From Pelagibacter sp052048135 (GTDB lineage Bacteria; Pseudomonadota; Alphaproteobacteria; Pelagibacterales; Pelagibacteraceae), in assembly GCF_052048135.1 (NCBI RefSeq), contig NZ_JBNAIM010000001.1, positions 59,285 to 123,284 of the forward strand: a stretch of DNA of 64,000 nucleotides, given 5' to 3'. Under the pieces are notes generated by a model. The model was not told the DNA's origin, did not search any database, and saw only the letters and a program-made list of their open reading frames with translations. This document shows, in pieces, positions 1 through 9,426 of this stretch. The number at the start of each line of letters is the position of its first letter. Within the stretch, counting starts at the first letter, position 1. Position numbers and translations under genes: made by a program.

Positions 1-2132
1 CTTAATATCTGTTTAATTTTCTCATCATCAGCATCGGTTATTTCCTTCAAATTAATATTTATAAAATTTTTACCCAAGATTGATTTCAATTTATTTTCAA
101 AATCAGAGCTCTGTAAATTATTTTTTTTCTTTATTTTTAGTTTTATTAAATCATTAATAATTTCATCTAAAAAGTTATCTGAGTAACTAAAAATTTTATC
201 ACTATTCATAGCATCTTCTCTTTGAGAGAATATTACATATCTTTGATCATTTAGAACATTATCAAATTTAATTAGTGTTTTTCTTATATCAAAATTTCTA
301 GCCTCGACTTTTTGTTGTGCCCTTTCTAAAGCTTTATTAATCCAAGGATGATCAATACTTTCTCCATCTTTCAGACCAAGTTTCTCTAAAATGTTATTCA
401 TGGATTCAGATCCAAAGATCCTCATTAAATCATCTTCAAGACTTACAAAAAAAATTGAATTTCCCTCATCACCTTGACGCCCAGATCTACCTCTAGCTTG
501 GTTATCAACTCTTCTAGACTCCATTCTTTCAGTACCAATTACAAATAAGCCACCTAGAGATTTAATTTTTTCTTTATTTAGTTTAAGTTCATCATCTGGT
601 ATTGAACCTTTTTTCCCACCTAGCTGAATGTCCACTCCTCTTCCAGATATACTGGTAGTAATTATTACTGAGCCTTCTTTTCCAGCATTGGATATAATTT
701 CTGCTTCGTTTTCATGATTTTTTGCGTTTAAAACTTGATGTTTTATATTTTCTTTTTTTAAAAGTTTTGAGTAAACTTCTGATTTGTTAATACTAGATGT
801 AAAGATTAACAAAGGTTGCCCCTTTTTATGGCACTCCTTAATTTTAATAATTATTGCATTATTTTTTTCATTCTCAGTTCTAAAAATTTGATCATTAAAG
901 TCTTTTCTTATCATCTTTTTATTCGTTGGAATGACTACAACTGGTAAACTGTAAATTTCGTAAAATTCTTGTGATTCCGTTATTGCAGTTCCAGTACATC
1001 CAGATAGCTTTTTATACATCTTGAAATAATTTTGATAAGTAACTGATGCTAAGGTTTGATTTTCAGCTTTTATATGAATTCTTTCTTTAGCCTCGAGAGC
1101 CTGATGGAGCCCATCACCAAATCTTCTACCCTCAAGAATTCTTCCAGTCAATTCATCAATTATTTTTAATTCATTGTTCTGAACAATGTAGTCTTTACCT
1201 TTCTGGAAAAGATGATTTGCTCTTAAGGCTTGATTAACATGATGAACTAAACTTAGGTTTTCTGGATCATAAAAGTTATTATTTTTTAATATTCCTGCAT
1301 TGGAAAAAATTTTTTCAACATGACTTATTCCATCATTAGTTAAAAGAACATTTTTATCTTTTTCATCAATTTCATAATCATTCTCTTTCAAATTATTTAT
1401 TAATTTATCAATAGAAAGATATTGCGCTGTCCTATCTTCAGCTGCACCAGAAATGATTAATGGAGTTCTAGCTTCATCAATTAAGCAAGAATCTATTTCA
1501 TCAACTATTGCAAAAAAATATTTTCTTTGTACCATTTCATATTTAGAAAATTTCATGTTATCTCTTAAATAATCAAAGCCAAGTTCACTGTTGGTTGCGT
1601 ATGTTATGTCACAATTATAATTTTTCTTTCTTTCTATATCGTCTTGATCATTATTTATGAAACCTGATGAAAGACCTAAAAAATTATATATTTTTCCCAT
1701 TTCTTGAGCATCTCTTTTTGCCAAGTAATCATTCACTGTTACTATGTGTACTCCCTCTTTTTCTAGAGCATTTAAGTAAGCTGCGAGTGTAATTGTAAGA
1801 GTTTTACCTTCCCCAGTCCTCATTTCAGCGATTTTTCCCTCATGTAAAACTACACCTCCAATCAACTGAACATCAAAATGTCTTTCATTTCTTGTTCTTC
1901 TAGAGGCCTCCCTTACTAACGCAAAAGCTTCTGGAAGTATTTGATCAAGGGTTATGCCACTTTTAATTTTTTCTTTAAATTCCTCAGTTTTTTTTGGAAA
2001 CTCCGAATCATTATATTGTTTTGTAACTTCCTCTAAAGAATTAATCTTTTTTATAATTTCTTCTATTCTGTCCAGCTCTCTTTGATTACTAGATTTTATG
2101 AATTTTGAGATAAAGTTTAGAGGATTTAACAT
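1..2132 (-). CDS. secA: Preprotein translocase ATPase SecA (3' end cut by window edge)
   Basis: This is the motor ATPase that drives unfolded preproteins through the SecYEG channel at the inner membrane. Reading the minus strand from the ATG at 2132 gives MLNPLNFISKFIKSS..., a typical SecA N-terminus. Walker A (TGEGKT) lies at about residues 106-111, a DEIDS-type Walker B follows, then YDPENLSLVHHVNQALRA and GTERMESRRVDNQARGRSGR, which are hallmark SecA motifs of the second nucleotide-binding domain. About 711 codons are visible; the family usually has about 850-900, so the C-terminal helical wing end and any zinc tail lie outside the window. It is divergent from argJ with a 65-base gap. Identification is firm; only the missing end is unknown. 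Confidence 0.97.
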   Translation of the reverse strand, partial: MLNPLNFISKFIKSSNQRELDRIEEIIKKINSLEEVTKQYNDSEFPKKTEEFKEKIKSGITLDQILPEAFALVREASRRTRNERHFDVQLIGGVVLHEGKIAEMRTGEGKTLTITLAAYLNALEKEGVHIVTVNDYLAKRDAQEMGKIYNFLGLSSGFINNDQDDIERKKNYNCDITYATNSELGFDYLRDNMKFSKYEMVQRKYFFAIVDEIDSCLIDEARTPLIISGAAEDRTAQYLSIDKLINNLKENDYEIDEKDKNVLLTNDGISHVEKIFSNAGILKNNNFYDPENLSLVHHVNQALRANHLFQKGKDYIVQNNELKIIDELTGRILEGRRFGDGLHQALEAKERIHIKAENQTLASVTYQNYFKMYKKLSGCTGTAITESQEFYEIYSLPVVVIPTNKKMIRKDFNDQIFRTENEKNNAIIIKIKECHKKGQPLLIFTSSINKSEVYSKLLKKENIKHQVLNAKNHENEAEIISNAGKEGSVIITTSISGRGVDIQLGGKKGSIPDDELKLNKEKIKSLGGLFVIGTERMESRRVDNQARGRSGRQGDEGNSIFFVSLEDDLMRIFGSESMNNILEKLGLKDGESIDHPWINKALERAQQKVEARNFDIRKTLIKFDNVLNDQRYVIFSQREDAMNSDKIFSYSDNFLDEIINDLIKLKIKKKNNLQSSDFENKLKSILGKNFININLKEITDADDEKIKQIL

Positions 2133-2167
2133 CAGTTTTTGATTTATTATTTACTTATAACCTTTAA

Positions 2168-2173
2168 TATAAT
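2168..2173 (+). promoter_or_regulatory. Candidate -10 element for argJ
   Basis: A perfect TATAAT lies 24 bases before the argJ ATG in the 65-base gap between divergent secA and argJ. No good -35 box sits at the right distance, and AT-rich DNA produces such hexamers by chance, so this is only a candidate. Confidence 0.3.
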
Positions 2174-2197
2174 CATAAAATAATAATTTTAAATAGC

Positions 2198-3499
2198 ATG
2201 GGTATTAATTTAACTAATTTCTTGTCGTCTAAATCAAAAAGCAAGAGAATGATGGAGTTTCAAGATTTAGATCATATTGATGGTTTGTCAATTTCCACTG
2301 TAAGCGCTAATTTATATAATAATATGAGAGATGATTTAGTTATGTTTTATTTTAGAGATGGTGCAAATCATGCCTCTCTTTATACACAGTCAAAAATTAT
2401 ATCAGAAAACATTAAATGGAACTTAAATCAAAAAGTAAAAAAAATATTCTCATTGATTGTTAATACTAGGAATGCAAATTGTTTTACAGGCAAACAAGGC
2501 TATAAAAGCTTAGAAAAAATTGCAGAACTCACCTCTCAAAAATTAACAGAAAAACAAAAAGAAGATGAAGATCAGCCAAAAAAAATAAAATCTAAAGAAA
2601 TAATTTTTGGTTGCACAGGGACTATAGGTGAAACTTTTCCTGAGGAAAAAATATCTAGTAAGCTTCAAGAGCTTATAGACAAGATTAAGTATACCCAAAA
2701 TAAATATGTTTGGATGAAAGCAGCCTTAGGCATTATGACAACTGACACTCAACCTAAAATGGCAATGGAAGAATGCACAATTGGAAATAGTAAAATAAAA
2801 ATTTTTGGGGTTGCAAAAGGCTCAGGTATGATACAGCCTAACATGGCTACTACCTTAGCTTATATTTTTACTGATGCTGATATATCAAATGATATTTTAA
2901 AAAAACTTTTAAAAAAGAATATTTCAAATACTTTTAACGCAATTAGTTGTGATGGTGATACAAGCACAAATGATATGGTTTCGATTTTCTCAACTGGAAA
3001 ATCAAAACATCCTAAAGTTCAAAGTATTAATGATGAAAAGATTAATGATTTTGATATTGCATTAAATAAAGTTTTATTAAATTTAGCAAAAAGAGTTGTT
3101 GCGGATGGCGAGGGGGCGTCAAAATTTGTGACGATAAATGTTGAAGGTTGTAAAAATGAAAATGATGCAAAAAAAATAGCTTTCTCAATTGCTAATTCAC
3201 CATTAGTGAAAACAGCCATTTCAGGAGAAGATCCTAATTGGGGTAGAGTTGTGATGGCGATAGGTAAAGCTGGTATACAAGTAAATTATGAGAAACTCTC
3301 TATAAAATTTGGCAATCTAAGTGTTGTACATAATGGAAAAATTAATTCGAATTATGATGAAAGCGAAGTATCTGAATACATGATGAGTGATAGCATTGAT
3401 ATTAATATTGATATTTCATGTGGTTCAAAAAGTTTTAAAGTTTATACAATGGATTTAACAAAAAAATATATTGAAATTAATGGGGACTACAGAAGTTGA
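2198..3499 (+). CDS. argJ: Bifunctional glutamate N-acetyltransferase / amino-acid acetyltransferase ArgJ
   Basis: ArgJ moves the acetyl group from N-acetylornithine to glutamate in the cyclic arginine pathway, and many members also make N-acetylglutamate from acetyl-CoA. The protein (433 aa) has GCTGTIGE, the KGSGMIQPNMATTLAYIF motif at about residues 206-225, SCDGDTSTNDM, and a C-terminal SGEDPNWGRV stretch, all diagnostic of the family. ArgJ self-cleaves between Ala and Thr in the NMAT motif to give alpha and beta chains; the nucleophile should be Thr218. It is slightly longer than the usual ~405 aa, mainly through a lysine- and glutamate-rich insert near residue 120. Cytosolic enzyme; one argJ normally suffices for arginine synthesis. 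Confidence 0.95.
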   Translation: MGINLTNFLSSKSKSKRMMEFQDLDHIDGLSISTVSANLYNNMRDDLVMFYFRDGANHASLYTQSKIISENIKWNLNQKVKKIFSLIVNTRNANCFTGKQGYKSLEKIAELTSQKLTEKQKEDEDQPKKIKSKEIIFGCTGTIGETFPEEKISSKLQELIDKIKYTQNKYVWMKAALGIMTTDTQPKMAMEECTIGNSKIKIFGVAKGSGMIQPNMATTLAYIFTDADISNDILKKLLKKNISNTFNAISCDGDTSTNDMVSIFSTGKSKHPKVQSINDEKINDFDIALNKVLLNLAKRVVADGEGASKFVTINVEGCKNENDAKKIAFSIANSPLVKTAISGEDPNWGRVVMAIGKAGIQVNYEKLSIKFGNLSVVHNGKINSNYDESEVSEYMMSDSIDINIDISCGSKSFKVYTMDLTKKYIEINGDYRS

Positions 3500-3543
3500 A
3501 ATATTTTATTGAAATTTAGATATTTATTATTAAGTAAAAACTT

Positions 3544-3972
3544 ATGATAAAATACAAATTAATTTGTAAAAAATGTAACTTTTCATTTGATAGCTGGTTT
3601 TCAACCTCAACAGAATATGAAAAACTTAAGAATAAGAATTTTCTAAATTGTCATAATTGTAACTCCAAAAAAGTAGAAAAAACTTTGATGGCGCCGAAAT
3701 TAATAAATAAATCAAAATTGAAAGATTTTAAAATAGAAAATGAAGAGAATAAGCAAATAAAAAATAAGATTAAAGAATATCAAAAATTTATAAAGAATAA
3801 TTTTGATTATGTTGGAGATAACTTTGCATACGAAGCAAGATCTATTCACTACAATGAAAAAAGAAAAAGTAAGGGTATTTATGGAACTGCTACGAAAAGT
3901 GAAATTAAAGAGTTGAGAGATGAAGGAGTTGAAGCTGAAATGATACCTTGGATAGAGGATAAAAATAATTAA
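3544..3972 (+). CDS. DUF1178 family zinc-ribbon-like protein
   Basis: A 142-residue protein of the DUF1178 family, common in alphaproteobacteria and of unknown function. It begins MIKYKLICKKCNFSFDSWF and continues with NCHNCNSKKVEKTLMAPKL. Two CxxC pairs (about residues 8-11 and 36-39) suggest a small metal-binding ribbon. The C-terminal part is charged and ends in a region rich in Glu and Asp. The gene sits 44 bases after argJ on the same strand and converges with ubiG, with a 4-base overlap at the stops. The family call is by recognised N-terminal pattern; no function should be assumed. Confidence 0.85.
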   Translation: MIKYKLICKKCNFSFDSWFSTSTEYEKLKNKNFLNCHNCNSKKVEKTLMAPKLINKSKLKDFKIENEENKQIKNKIKEYQKFIKNNFDYVGDNFAYEARSIHYNEKRKSKGIYGTATKSEIKELRDEGVEAEMIPWIEDKNN

Positions 3973-4697
3973 ATTTTTCTAAATTTTCCAATATAATTAA
4001 TTGACTTATCAGAACTAATTGACCATTTATCCTTAATAACATTAAATTTCATACCATCTAAACTTTCTAAATTTAAATTAAATTTTTTTGAAATATTAAC
4101 TAGATCATCAGGCCTTATAAATTTTTCCCATTCATGAGTGCCAATCGGAAGCCATCGCAAAATATATTCAGCACCAATAATTGCAAATATATATGATTTA
4201 AGTGTTTTATTTATTGTTGCTATAAACATAATGCCATCTTTCTTTAGAAGAGAGGCACTTGACTTTAAAAAATAATCAACATCTTCAACATGTTCAATTA
4301 TTTCCATGTTTAAGATAACATCAAATTTTATATCTGTCTTAAATTTTTCTGGTGATGTAGAAAAATATCTGATGTTTAATTTACTCTTTTTTGCATGTAA
4401 TTTGGCTACTTGAATATTTTTTTCTGAAGCATCTATTCCTGTTACATCCGCACCAAGTCTGCTCATGGGTTCTGATAATAATCCACCGCCGCATCCAATA
4501 TCTAAAATCTTTAGTTTTTTCAGAGGTTTTCCGTCATTTTCTAGCTTAAAACTATTGATTAAGTTTTCTTTAATATATGAAATTCTTATAGGATTAAATT
4601 TATGCAAGGGTTTAAATTTTCCTGATGGGTCCCACCATTCTTCAGCAATTCTAGAAAATTTTTCTATTTCTTCTTTATTTATTGTGTTAGTTTTCAT
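3969..4697 (-). CDS. ubiG: Ubiquinone biosynthesis O-methyltransferase UbiG
   Basis: UbiG performs the two O-methylation steps of ubiquinone synthesis using S-adenosylmethionine. The N-terminal signature AEEWWDPSGKFKPLHKFNP (about residues 18-36) is specific to UbiG/Coq3. The SAM-binding loop DIGCGGG lies at residues 66-72, followed by GIDAS, and NMEIIEHV is motif II. At 242 aa it has the usual length. The later GTHEWEKFIRPDDL stretch is also typical. It is divergent from lysC with a 66-base gap and overlaps the DUF1178 gene tail by 4 bases. Ubiquinone synthesis fits an aerobic respiring marine bacterium. Confidence 0.95.
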   Translation of the reverse strand: MKTNTINKEEIEKFSRIAEEWWDPSGKFKPLHKFNPIRISYIKENLINSFKLENDGKPLKKLKILDIGCGGGLLSEPMSRLGADVTGIDASEKNIQVAKLHAKKSKLNIRYFSTSPEKFKTDIKFDVILNMEIIEHVEDVDYFLKSSASLLKKDGIMFIATINKTLKSYIFAIIGAEYILRWLPIGTHEWEKFIRPDDLVNISKKFNLNLESLDGMKFNVIKDKWSISSDKSINYIGKFRKI

Positions 4698-4704
4698 ATC
4701 TAAG

Positions 4705-4733
4705 TTGACTTTATATTTAAGATGTATTTTATC
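4705..4733 (+). promoter_or_regulatory. Candidate sigma70-type promoter for lysC operon
   Basis: TTGACT (4705-4710) matches five of six bases of the -35 consensus and is followed after 17 bases by a weak TTTATC -10. It lies in the ubiG/lysC divergent gap, 31 bases before the lysC ATG. Weak -10 and AT-rich context make this tentative. Confidence 0.3.
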
Positions 4734-4763
4734 AATATATTTAAATTAAGATAATAATTTATC

Positions 4764-5978
4764 ATGAAAATTGTAGTACTAAAATTTGGTGGCACCTCAG
4801 TTGGAACAATCGAGAGAATTAAAAAGATAGCTGATATAATAGGAAATTATAAAAAAAAAAATTACAATGTTATCGTAGTTTCATCAGCAATGAGTGGTGT
4901 TACAAATGACTTGATAAAAAAATCAAGACAAATTAGTAACAATTTTTTAGAGTCTGAGTATGATGTTTTAGTTTCATCAGGTGAGCAAGTATCTTGCTCC
5001 CTAATTGCAGGCAGATTAAATCATAATGGATTTAAGTCTAGAACCTGGTTAGGTTGGCAAATACCGATATATACCAAAGGTCCACACAAATATTCTCGAA
5101 TTAACAGCATTAACAAGAGCAGGATAATTAGTTACATTAAAAAAGGTGGAATTCCTGTCATAACTGGTTTTCAAGGAATAAGTAGCGATGAAAGAGTAAC
5201 AACTATTGGAAGAGGAGGTTCTGATGCTAGTGCTATTATGCTTGCAAAATTTTTTAAAGCTAACAGATGTATTATTTATACTGATGTCGAGGGTGTTTAT
5301 ACAACAGATCCTAACAAATTAAGAAAAGCAAAAAAAATCAAAGTGATATCTTATGAGGAAATGTTAGAAATGGCTTCATTAGGTGCCAAGGTGATGCAAC
5401 CTGTTTCAATTCAAGATGCAAGATTGAATAGAATTGATGTTGAGGTAAAATCTTCATTTGTAAAAAAACCAGGAACATTAATTACCAAAAGATCAAATAT
5501 TATTAATAACAAGATAATTACCGGCATTTCATCAACGCATAATGATGCTAAGGTTACTTTAATTGGAGTTAAAGATAGACCAGGAGTTGCAGCATCAATT
5601 TTTAAACCATTATCTATTAATTCAATTAATGTTGATATGGTAGTTCAAAATATTTCTGCTAACGGAAATGAAACAGATTTAACATTTACAATTAAATCTG
5701 AAGATTTAAATAAAACTAAAAAAATAATTCAGGAAAATAAGAAGATTAGTTTTAGAAAAATTTTATTTGAAAAAGGTGTTTCAAAAATATCAATAATTGG
5801 TGTTGGGATGATAACAACACCAGGAGTAACCTATAAAATGTTTCAAGCGCTAGCTAAAAAAAAAATCAATATCCAAGTTATATCCACATCTGAGATTAAA
5901 ATTTCAGTTTTGATTAATAAAAATGATACTAAAAAAGCTTTAGAAGTTTTACATAAAGAGTTTAAATTAGATAATTAA
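4764..5978 (+). CDS. lysC: Aspartate kinase LysC
   Basis: This enzyme phosphorylates aspartate, the first step towards lysine, threonine, methionine and diaminopimelate. The protein starts MKIVVLKFGGTSVGT with the KFGGTS nucleotide/substrate motif at residues 7-12. It has TIGRGGSDASA in the kinase core and VEGVYTTDPN near the active site. The last third holds two ACT domains (VKDRPGVAASIFKPL and VGMITTPGVTYKMF), which normally bind lysine and/or threonine for feedback inhibition. The 404-aa length is that of the alpha-type monofunctional enzyme. It heads the lysC-ispG-prfA-prmC-DUF4167 run, with ispG starting only 9 bases after its stop. Confidence 0.96.
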   Translation: MKIVVLKFGGTSVGTIERIKKIADIIGNYKKKNYNVIVVSSAMSGVTNDLIKKSRQISNNFLESEYDVLVSSGEQVSCSLIAGRLNHNGFKSRTWLGWQIPIYTKGPHKYSRINSINKSRIISYIKKGGIPVITGFQGISSDERVTTIGRGGSDASAIMLAKFFKANRCIIYTDVEGVYTTDPNKLRKAKKIKVISYEEMLEMASLGAKVMQPVSIQDARLNRIDVEVKSSFVKKPGTLITKRSNIINNKIITGISSTHNDAKVTLIGVKDRPGVAASIFKPLSINSINVDMVVQNISANGNETDLTFTIKSEDLNKTKKIIQENKKISFRKILFEKGVSKISIIGVGMITTPGVTYKMFQALAKKKINIQVISTSEIKISVLINKNDTKKALEVLHKEFKLDN

Positions 5979-5987
5979 GAATATAAA

Positions 5988-7085
5988 ATGAGTATTAGGC
6001 CTTTTAGGGATATAAATAGAAAAAAAACAAAAGTTGTAAATTTAGGAAATGTTAAAGTGGGTGGTGACAATCCTATTTCAGTACAATCAATGACAAATAC
6101 TTTAACAACAAACGTTAAAGCAACAATAAAACAAATTAATGAAATTCAAACTGAAGGGGCTGATTTAGTAAGGGTTTCATGTCCCGATCAGTCATCAACA
6201 CAATCTTTAAAAGAAATTATAAAGAATGTTAACATCCCAATAATTGCAGATATACACTTTCATTATAAAAGAGCAATTGAGGCTGCTGAAAGTGGAGCGA
6301 GTTGTTTAAGAATTAATCCTGGCAATATAGGAAATAAAGATAAAATTAAGGAGGTAGTAAAGGCAGCTAAAGATAATAATTGTGCAATCAGGGTAGGGGT
6401 AAATGCAGGATCATTAGAAAAAGATATTTTGGAAAAGTTCAAAGAGCCTTGCCCGGAAGCTTTAGTTGAAAGTGCTCTCAGAAATATTAGATTATTGGAG
6501 GATGAGGATTTTTACTCATTAAAAGTGAGTGTTAAATCATCAGATGTTTTTTTGTCTATTGCCGCATATCGCCAATTATCAAAAGTAAGTGATTACCCTC
6601 TCCATCTTGGTATAACAGAGGCAGGAGGATTTGTTTCAGGTAGCATCAAATCTTCAATAGGAATAGGAACTCTGCTTTTAGACGGCATAGGTGATACTAT
6701 AAGAATTTCATTATCTGACGATCCAGTTCAAGAAGTAAAAATTGGAAATGAAATTTTAAAATCATTAAATTTACGCCATCGAGGAGTAAAAATTATATCA
6801 TGCCCATCCTGTGCGAGACAAGGCTTTCAAGTTATAGAAACTGTCAAAGTTTTAGAAGAAAAGTTAGCTCATATAAAAACACCAATCACTTTATCAATTA
6901 TCGGGTGTGTTGTTAATGGCCCAGGGGAAGCTTCCATGACTGATATTGGTATAACAGGCGGTCGGAATGGTAACAATATGCTTTATTTATCAGGTGTTCA
7001 GACTGAAAAAATTATGACTGAAGACATGATCAATAGAGTGGTTAGTGAAGTTGAAAAAAAAGTGATTGAAATTGAAAGAAATTAA
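5988..7085 (+). CDS. ispG: 4-hydroxy-3-methylbut-2-enyl-diphosphate synthase IspG (GcpE)
   Basis: IspG carries out the penultimate step of the MEP isoprenoid pathway, opening the cyclic diphosphate with an Fe-S cluster. The N-terminal TIM barrel carries VGGDNPISVQSMTNT and RVSCPDQ. The cluster ligands are visible as Cys272 and Cys275 in SCPSCARQGF, Cys307 in SIIGCVVNGPGEA, and Glu314 in the same motif. At 365 aa it matches the usual bacterial form without the plant insert. It follows lysC by 9 bases and is followed by prfA after 2 bases, so the three are almost certainly co-transcribed. It also implies that this organism uses the MEP route for ubiquinone tails and undecaprenyl phosphate. Confidence 0.96.
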   Translation: MSIRPFRDINRKKTKVVNLGNVKVGGDNPISVQSMTNTLTTNVKATIKQINEIQTEGADLVRVSCPDQSSTQSLKEIIKNVNIPIIADIHFHYKRAIEAAESGASCLRINPGNIGNKDKIKEVVKAAKDNNCAIRVGVNAGSLEKDILEKFKEPCPEALVESALRNIRLLEDEDFYSLKVSVKSSDVFLSIAAYRQLSKVSDYPLHLGITEAGGFVSGSIKSSIGIGTLLLDGIGDTIRISLSDDPVQEVKIGNEILKSLNLRHRGVKIISCPSCARQGFQVIETVKVLEEKLAHIKTPITLSIIGCVVNGPGEASMTDIGITGGRNGNNMLYLSGVQTEKIMTEDMINRVVSEVEKKVIEIERN

Positions 7086-7087
7086 AA

Positions 7088-8158
7088 ATGATTCCTCAAA
7101 AAACAATTGAAGAATTGATCATCAAACATTTTAAATTAGAACAAGATTTATCATCAGGTAAATTAGATAAAAAACTTTTTGCAGAAAAGTCAAAAGAATA
7201 TTCAGATTTAAATGATATTGTTGATAGCGCAAAAAAATATATTTCTTATGATAAAGATAAAGTTGAGTTAGAAAAAATTTTCAATGATCAAAATGCTGAC
7301 AAAGAATTAATTAAGATGGCACATAGCGAGCTTGAAAGTCTGAAATCTCAGCATGAACAAAATGAAAAAAAACTAAAATTGTTTTTATTACCAAAGGATG
7401 AAGCAGATAAGAAAAATGCAATTATTGAAATTAGAGCAGGTACAGGAGGGCTTGAGGCAAGTTTATTTGCCGCTGACCTTTTTAAGATGTATGAAAAAGT
7501 AAGTCATAAAAAAAGATGGTCTTTAGAATTAATCTCTATTTCAAAGAGTGAGGCAGGTGGACTTAAAGAGGTCATTGCATCAATAAAAGGCACAAATATA
7601 TATTCAACATTAAAATATGAAAGTGGGGTCCACAGGGTTCAAAGAGTACCTGATACAGAAACCCAGGGAAGAGTACATACATCTGCAGCTACAGTAGCAG
7701 TGTTACCTGAAGCAGAAGAGGTAGATCTTAAGATAAATGATTCTGATTTAAGAATTGATGTTTTTCGAGCAGGGGGACCTGGAGGTCAATCTGTAAATAC
7801 AACTGATAGTGCTGTGAGAATAACTCACATTCCTACTGGTTTATCAGTTTCACAACAAGATGAAAAATCTCAACACAAAAATAAAGCAAAAGGAATGAAA
7901 ATTTTGAGAGCTAGACTGTATGAATTAGAAAGATCTAGAATAGATCAAGAACGGTCTGCAGATAGAAAAAGTAAAATTGGAACTGGTGATAGGTCTGAGA
8001 GAATTAGAACATATAATTTTCCACAAGGCAGAGTTACTGACCATAGAATAAATTTGACTTTGCACAAACTGGATGAGTTTTTAGAGGGTGAAGCTTTTGA
8101 TGAAATAATTGAAGCTTTATCTTTAAAAGCGCAAGAAGAAAGTTTAAGTAAACTTTAA
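7088..8158 (+). CDS. prfA: Peptide chain release factor 1
   Basis: RF1 recognises UAA and UAG stop codons in the ribosomal A site and triggers peptide release. The GGQ motif, whose glutamine is the substrate of PrmC, is at residues 232-234 in RAGGPGGQSVNTTDSAVR. The stop-codon recognition tripeptide of the P-x-T type is at residues 188-190 and reads PDT here. The 356-aa length is standard, with an N-terminal helical domain and the KIGTGDRSERIRTYNFPQGR stretch near the end. It lies directly before prmC (2-base gap), a widespread functional pairing because PrmC methylates the GGQ glutamine. Confidence 0.97.
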   Translation: MIPQKTIEELIIKHFKLEQDLSSGKLDKKLFAEKSKEYSDLNDIVDSAKKYISYDKDKVELEKIFNDQNADKELIKMAHSELESLKSQHEQNEKKLKLFLLPKDEADKKNAIIEIRAGTGGLEASLFAADLFKMYEKVSHKKRWSLELISISKSEAGGLKEVIASIKGTNIYSTLKYESGVHRVQRVPDTETQGRVHTSAATVAVLPEAEEVDLKINDSDLRIDVFRAGGPGGQSVNTTDSAVRITHIPTGLSVSQQDEKSQHKNKAKGMKILRARLYELERSRIDQERSADRKSKIGTGDRSERIRTYNFPQGRVTDHRINLTLHKLDEFLEGEAFDEIIEALSLKAQEESLSKL

Positions 8159-8160
8159 TA

Positions 8161-9003
8161 ATGAATATTCATACAGCTATTAGAAAAGGAGAATTAATTT
8201 TAAAAGAAAATAAAATTAAAACTGCCACATTAGATTCTCAAATTTTAATGTCCAAAGCAATCAATGAAGAAAAAAAATTTATAATTCTAAATTGTAAAAA
8301 TGAAATTTCTACCGAAAATCTTGATTATTATTATGATTTAGTTAATCAACGCTCTAATGGCAAACCAATAGCATATTTGTTAAAAAAAAAAAATTTTTGG
8401 AAAAATGAATTTGTTGTTGATAAAAATGTTTTAATTCCAAGACCTGATACCGAGACACTGGTAGAGCAAGTTTTGGAATTAACCAAAAATAAAAACAAAC
8501 TAAGTCTTTTAGATGTAGGAATTGGTTCTGGGTGTATTTTATTGTCAATTTTGATGGAAAGGAAAAATTTTTATGGTACAGGTATAGACATATGTAAGAA
8601 ATCTTTAGAAATATGTAGAATAAATAGTAAAAAATTAGGATTAAATAAAAGATTAAAATTAATTAAATCAAATATTGACAATTTTCATTATGGCAAATAT
8701 GATTTAATTGTATCAAATCCTCCATACATAAAAAAATATGATTTAAAATGTTTGGATAAAGATGTTGTAGGTTTTGAGCCTAAACATGCATTAGATGGAG
8801 GAGTTGAGGGATTATCAGAAATCAGAAAAGTGATAAATAGATCTTCTGAACTGATAAAAAAGAAAGGTTTTTTGATATTAGAAATAGGCCTTGACCAAAG
8901 AAACTGTGTAAAAAGATTATTACAGAATAAAGGATTTTATATTAAAAAAATTGTGAAAGATTTGGCAAATCATGATCGATGCATAGTCGGTATTAAAATA
9001 TAG
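8161..9003 (+). CDS. prmC: Release factor glutamine methyltransferase PrmC (HemK)
   Basis: PrmC methylates the glutamine of the GGQ motif in release factors, raising their activity. The catalytic NPPY motif is at residues 186-189 (IVSNPPYIKKYDL) and the SAM-binding loop DVGIGSGC lies near residue 118. RPDTETLVEQVL marks the linker to the catalytic domain, and EPKHALDGGVEGL is also typical. At 280 aa it has normal length, with the N-terminal helical substrate-binding domain present. It follows prfA with a 2-base gap and is followed by the DUF4167 gene after 9 bases. Confidence 0.95.
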   Translation: MNIHTAIRKGELILKENKIKTATLDSQILMSKAINEEKKFIILNCKNEISTENLDYYYDLVNQRSNGKPIAYLLKKKNFWKNEFVVDKNVLIPRPDTETLVEQVLELTKNKNKLSLLDVGIGSGCILLSILMERKNFYGTGIDICKKSLEICRINSKKLGLNKRLKLIKSNIDNFHYGKYDLIVSNPPYIKKYDLKCLDKDVVGFEPKHALDGGVEGLSEIRKVINRSSELIKKKGFLILEIGLDQRNCVKRLLQNKGFYIKKIVKDLANHDRCIVGIKI

Positions 9004-9012
9004 TATAATTAA

Positions 9013-9426
9013 ATGGTTACTTTTAGAAACAACAACGGAAGAAGAAATACCTTTAGAAGAAATGATAGAAATTATAAATCTAATGGTGAAAGAAATAAAT
9101 TTAATAATAATTTTTCAAATACAGAAAATTTTCAAAGAAAAGCTCCAGGTAGAAACAATCACAATGCTCCAAAATTAATTGAAAAGTATAATAATCTCGC
9201 AAGAGAAGCTTTATCAAGTGGTGATAAAATTTTATCTGAGAACTATTTTCAGCATGCAGATCATTTTACTAGAGTTTTAAATGAAAAAGAAATCCAAAAA
9301 AGAATGAGTTATAAAAATAAAAATTTAAACGACAATGAGGAATTGAGTGAGAATAAAGAAAAAAAAATTGAGTCAATTTCTGAAAAAAAAGATGATCTAG
9401 ATGAGCCTCATTCAGAGATCATCTAA
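9013..9426 (+). CDS. DUF4167 domain protein, basic N-terminus
   Basis: A 137-residue protein of the alphaproteobacterial DUF4167 family. The recognisable core is about residues 50-95, with LAREALSSGDKILSENYFQH followed by ADHFTRVL. The first 45 residues are rich in Arg, Asn and Gly, as in related proteins, and could bind nucleic acid; this is inference from composition. The last 40 residues are highly charged (Glu/Lys). Function is unknown. The gene is the last of the lysC-prmC run, and its stop overlaps the stop of the converging peptidase gene by 4 bases. Confidence 0.85.
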   Translation: MVTFRNNNGRRNTFRRNDRNYKSNGERNKFNNNFSNTENFQRKAPGRNNHNAPKLIEKYNNLAREALSSGDKILSENYFQHADHFTRVLNEKEIQKRMSYKNKNLNDNEELSENKEKKIESISEKKDDLDEPHSEII

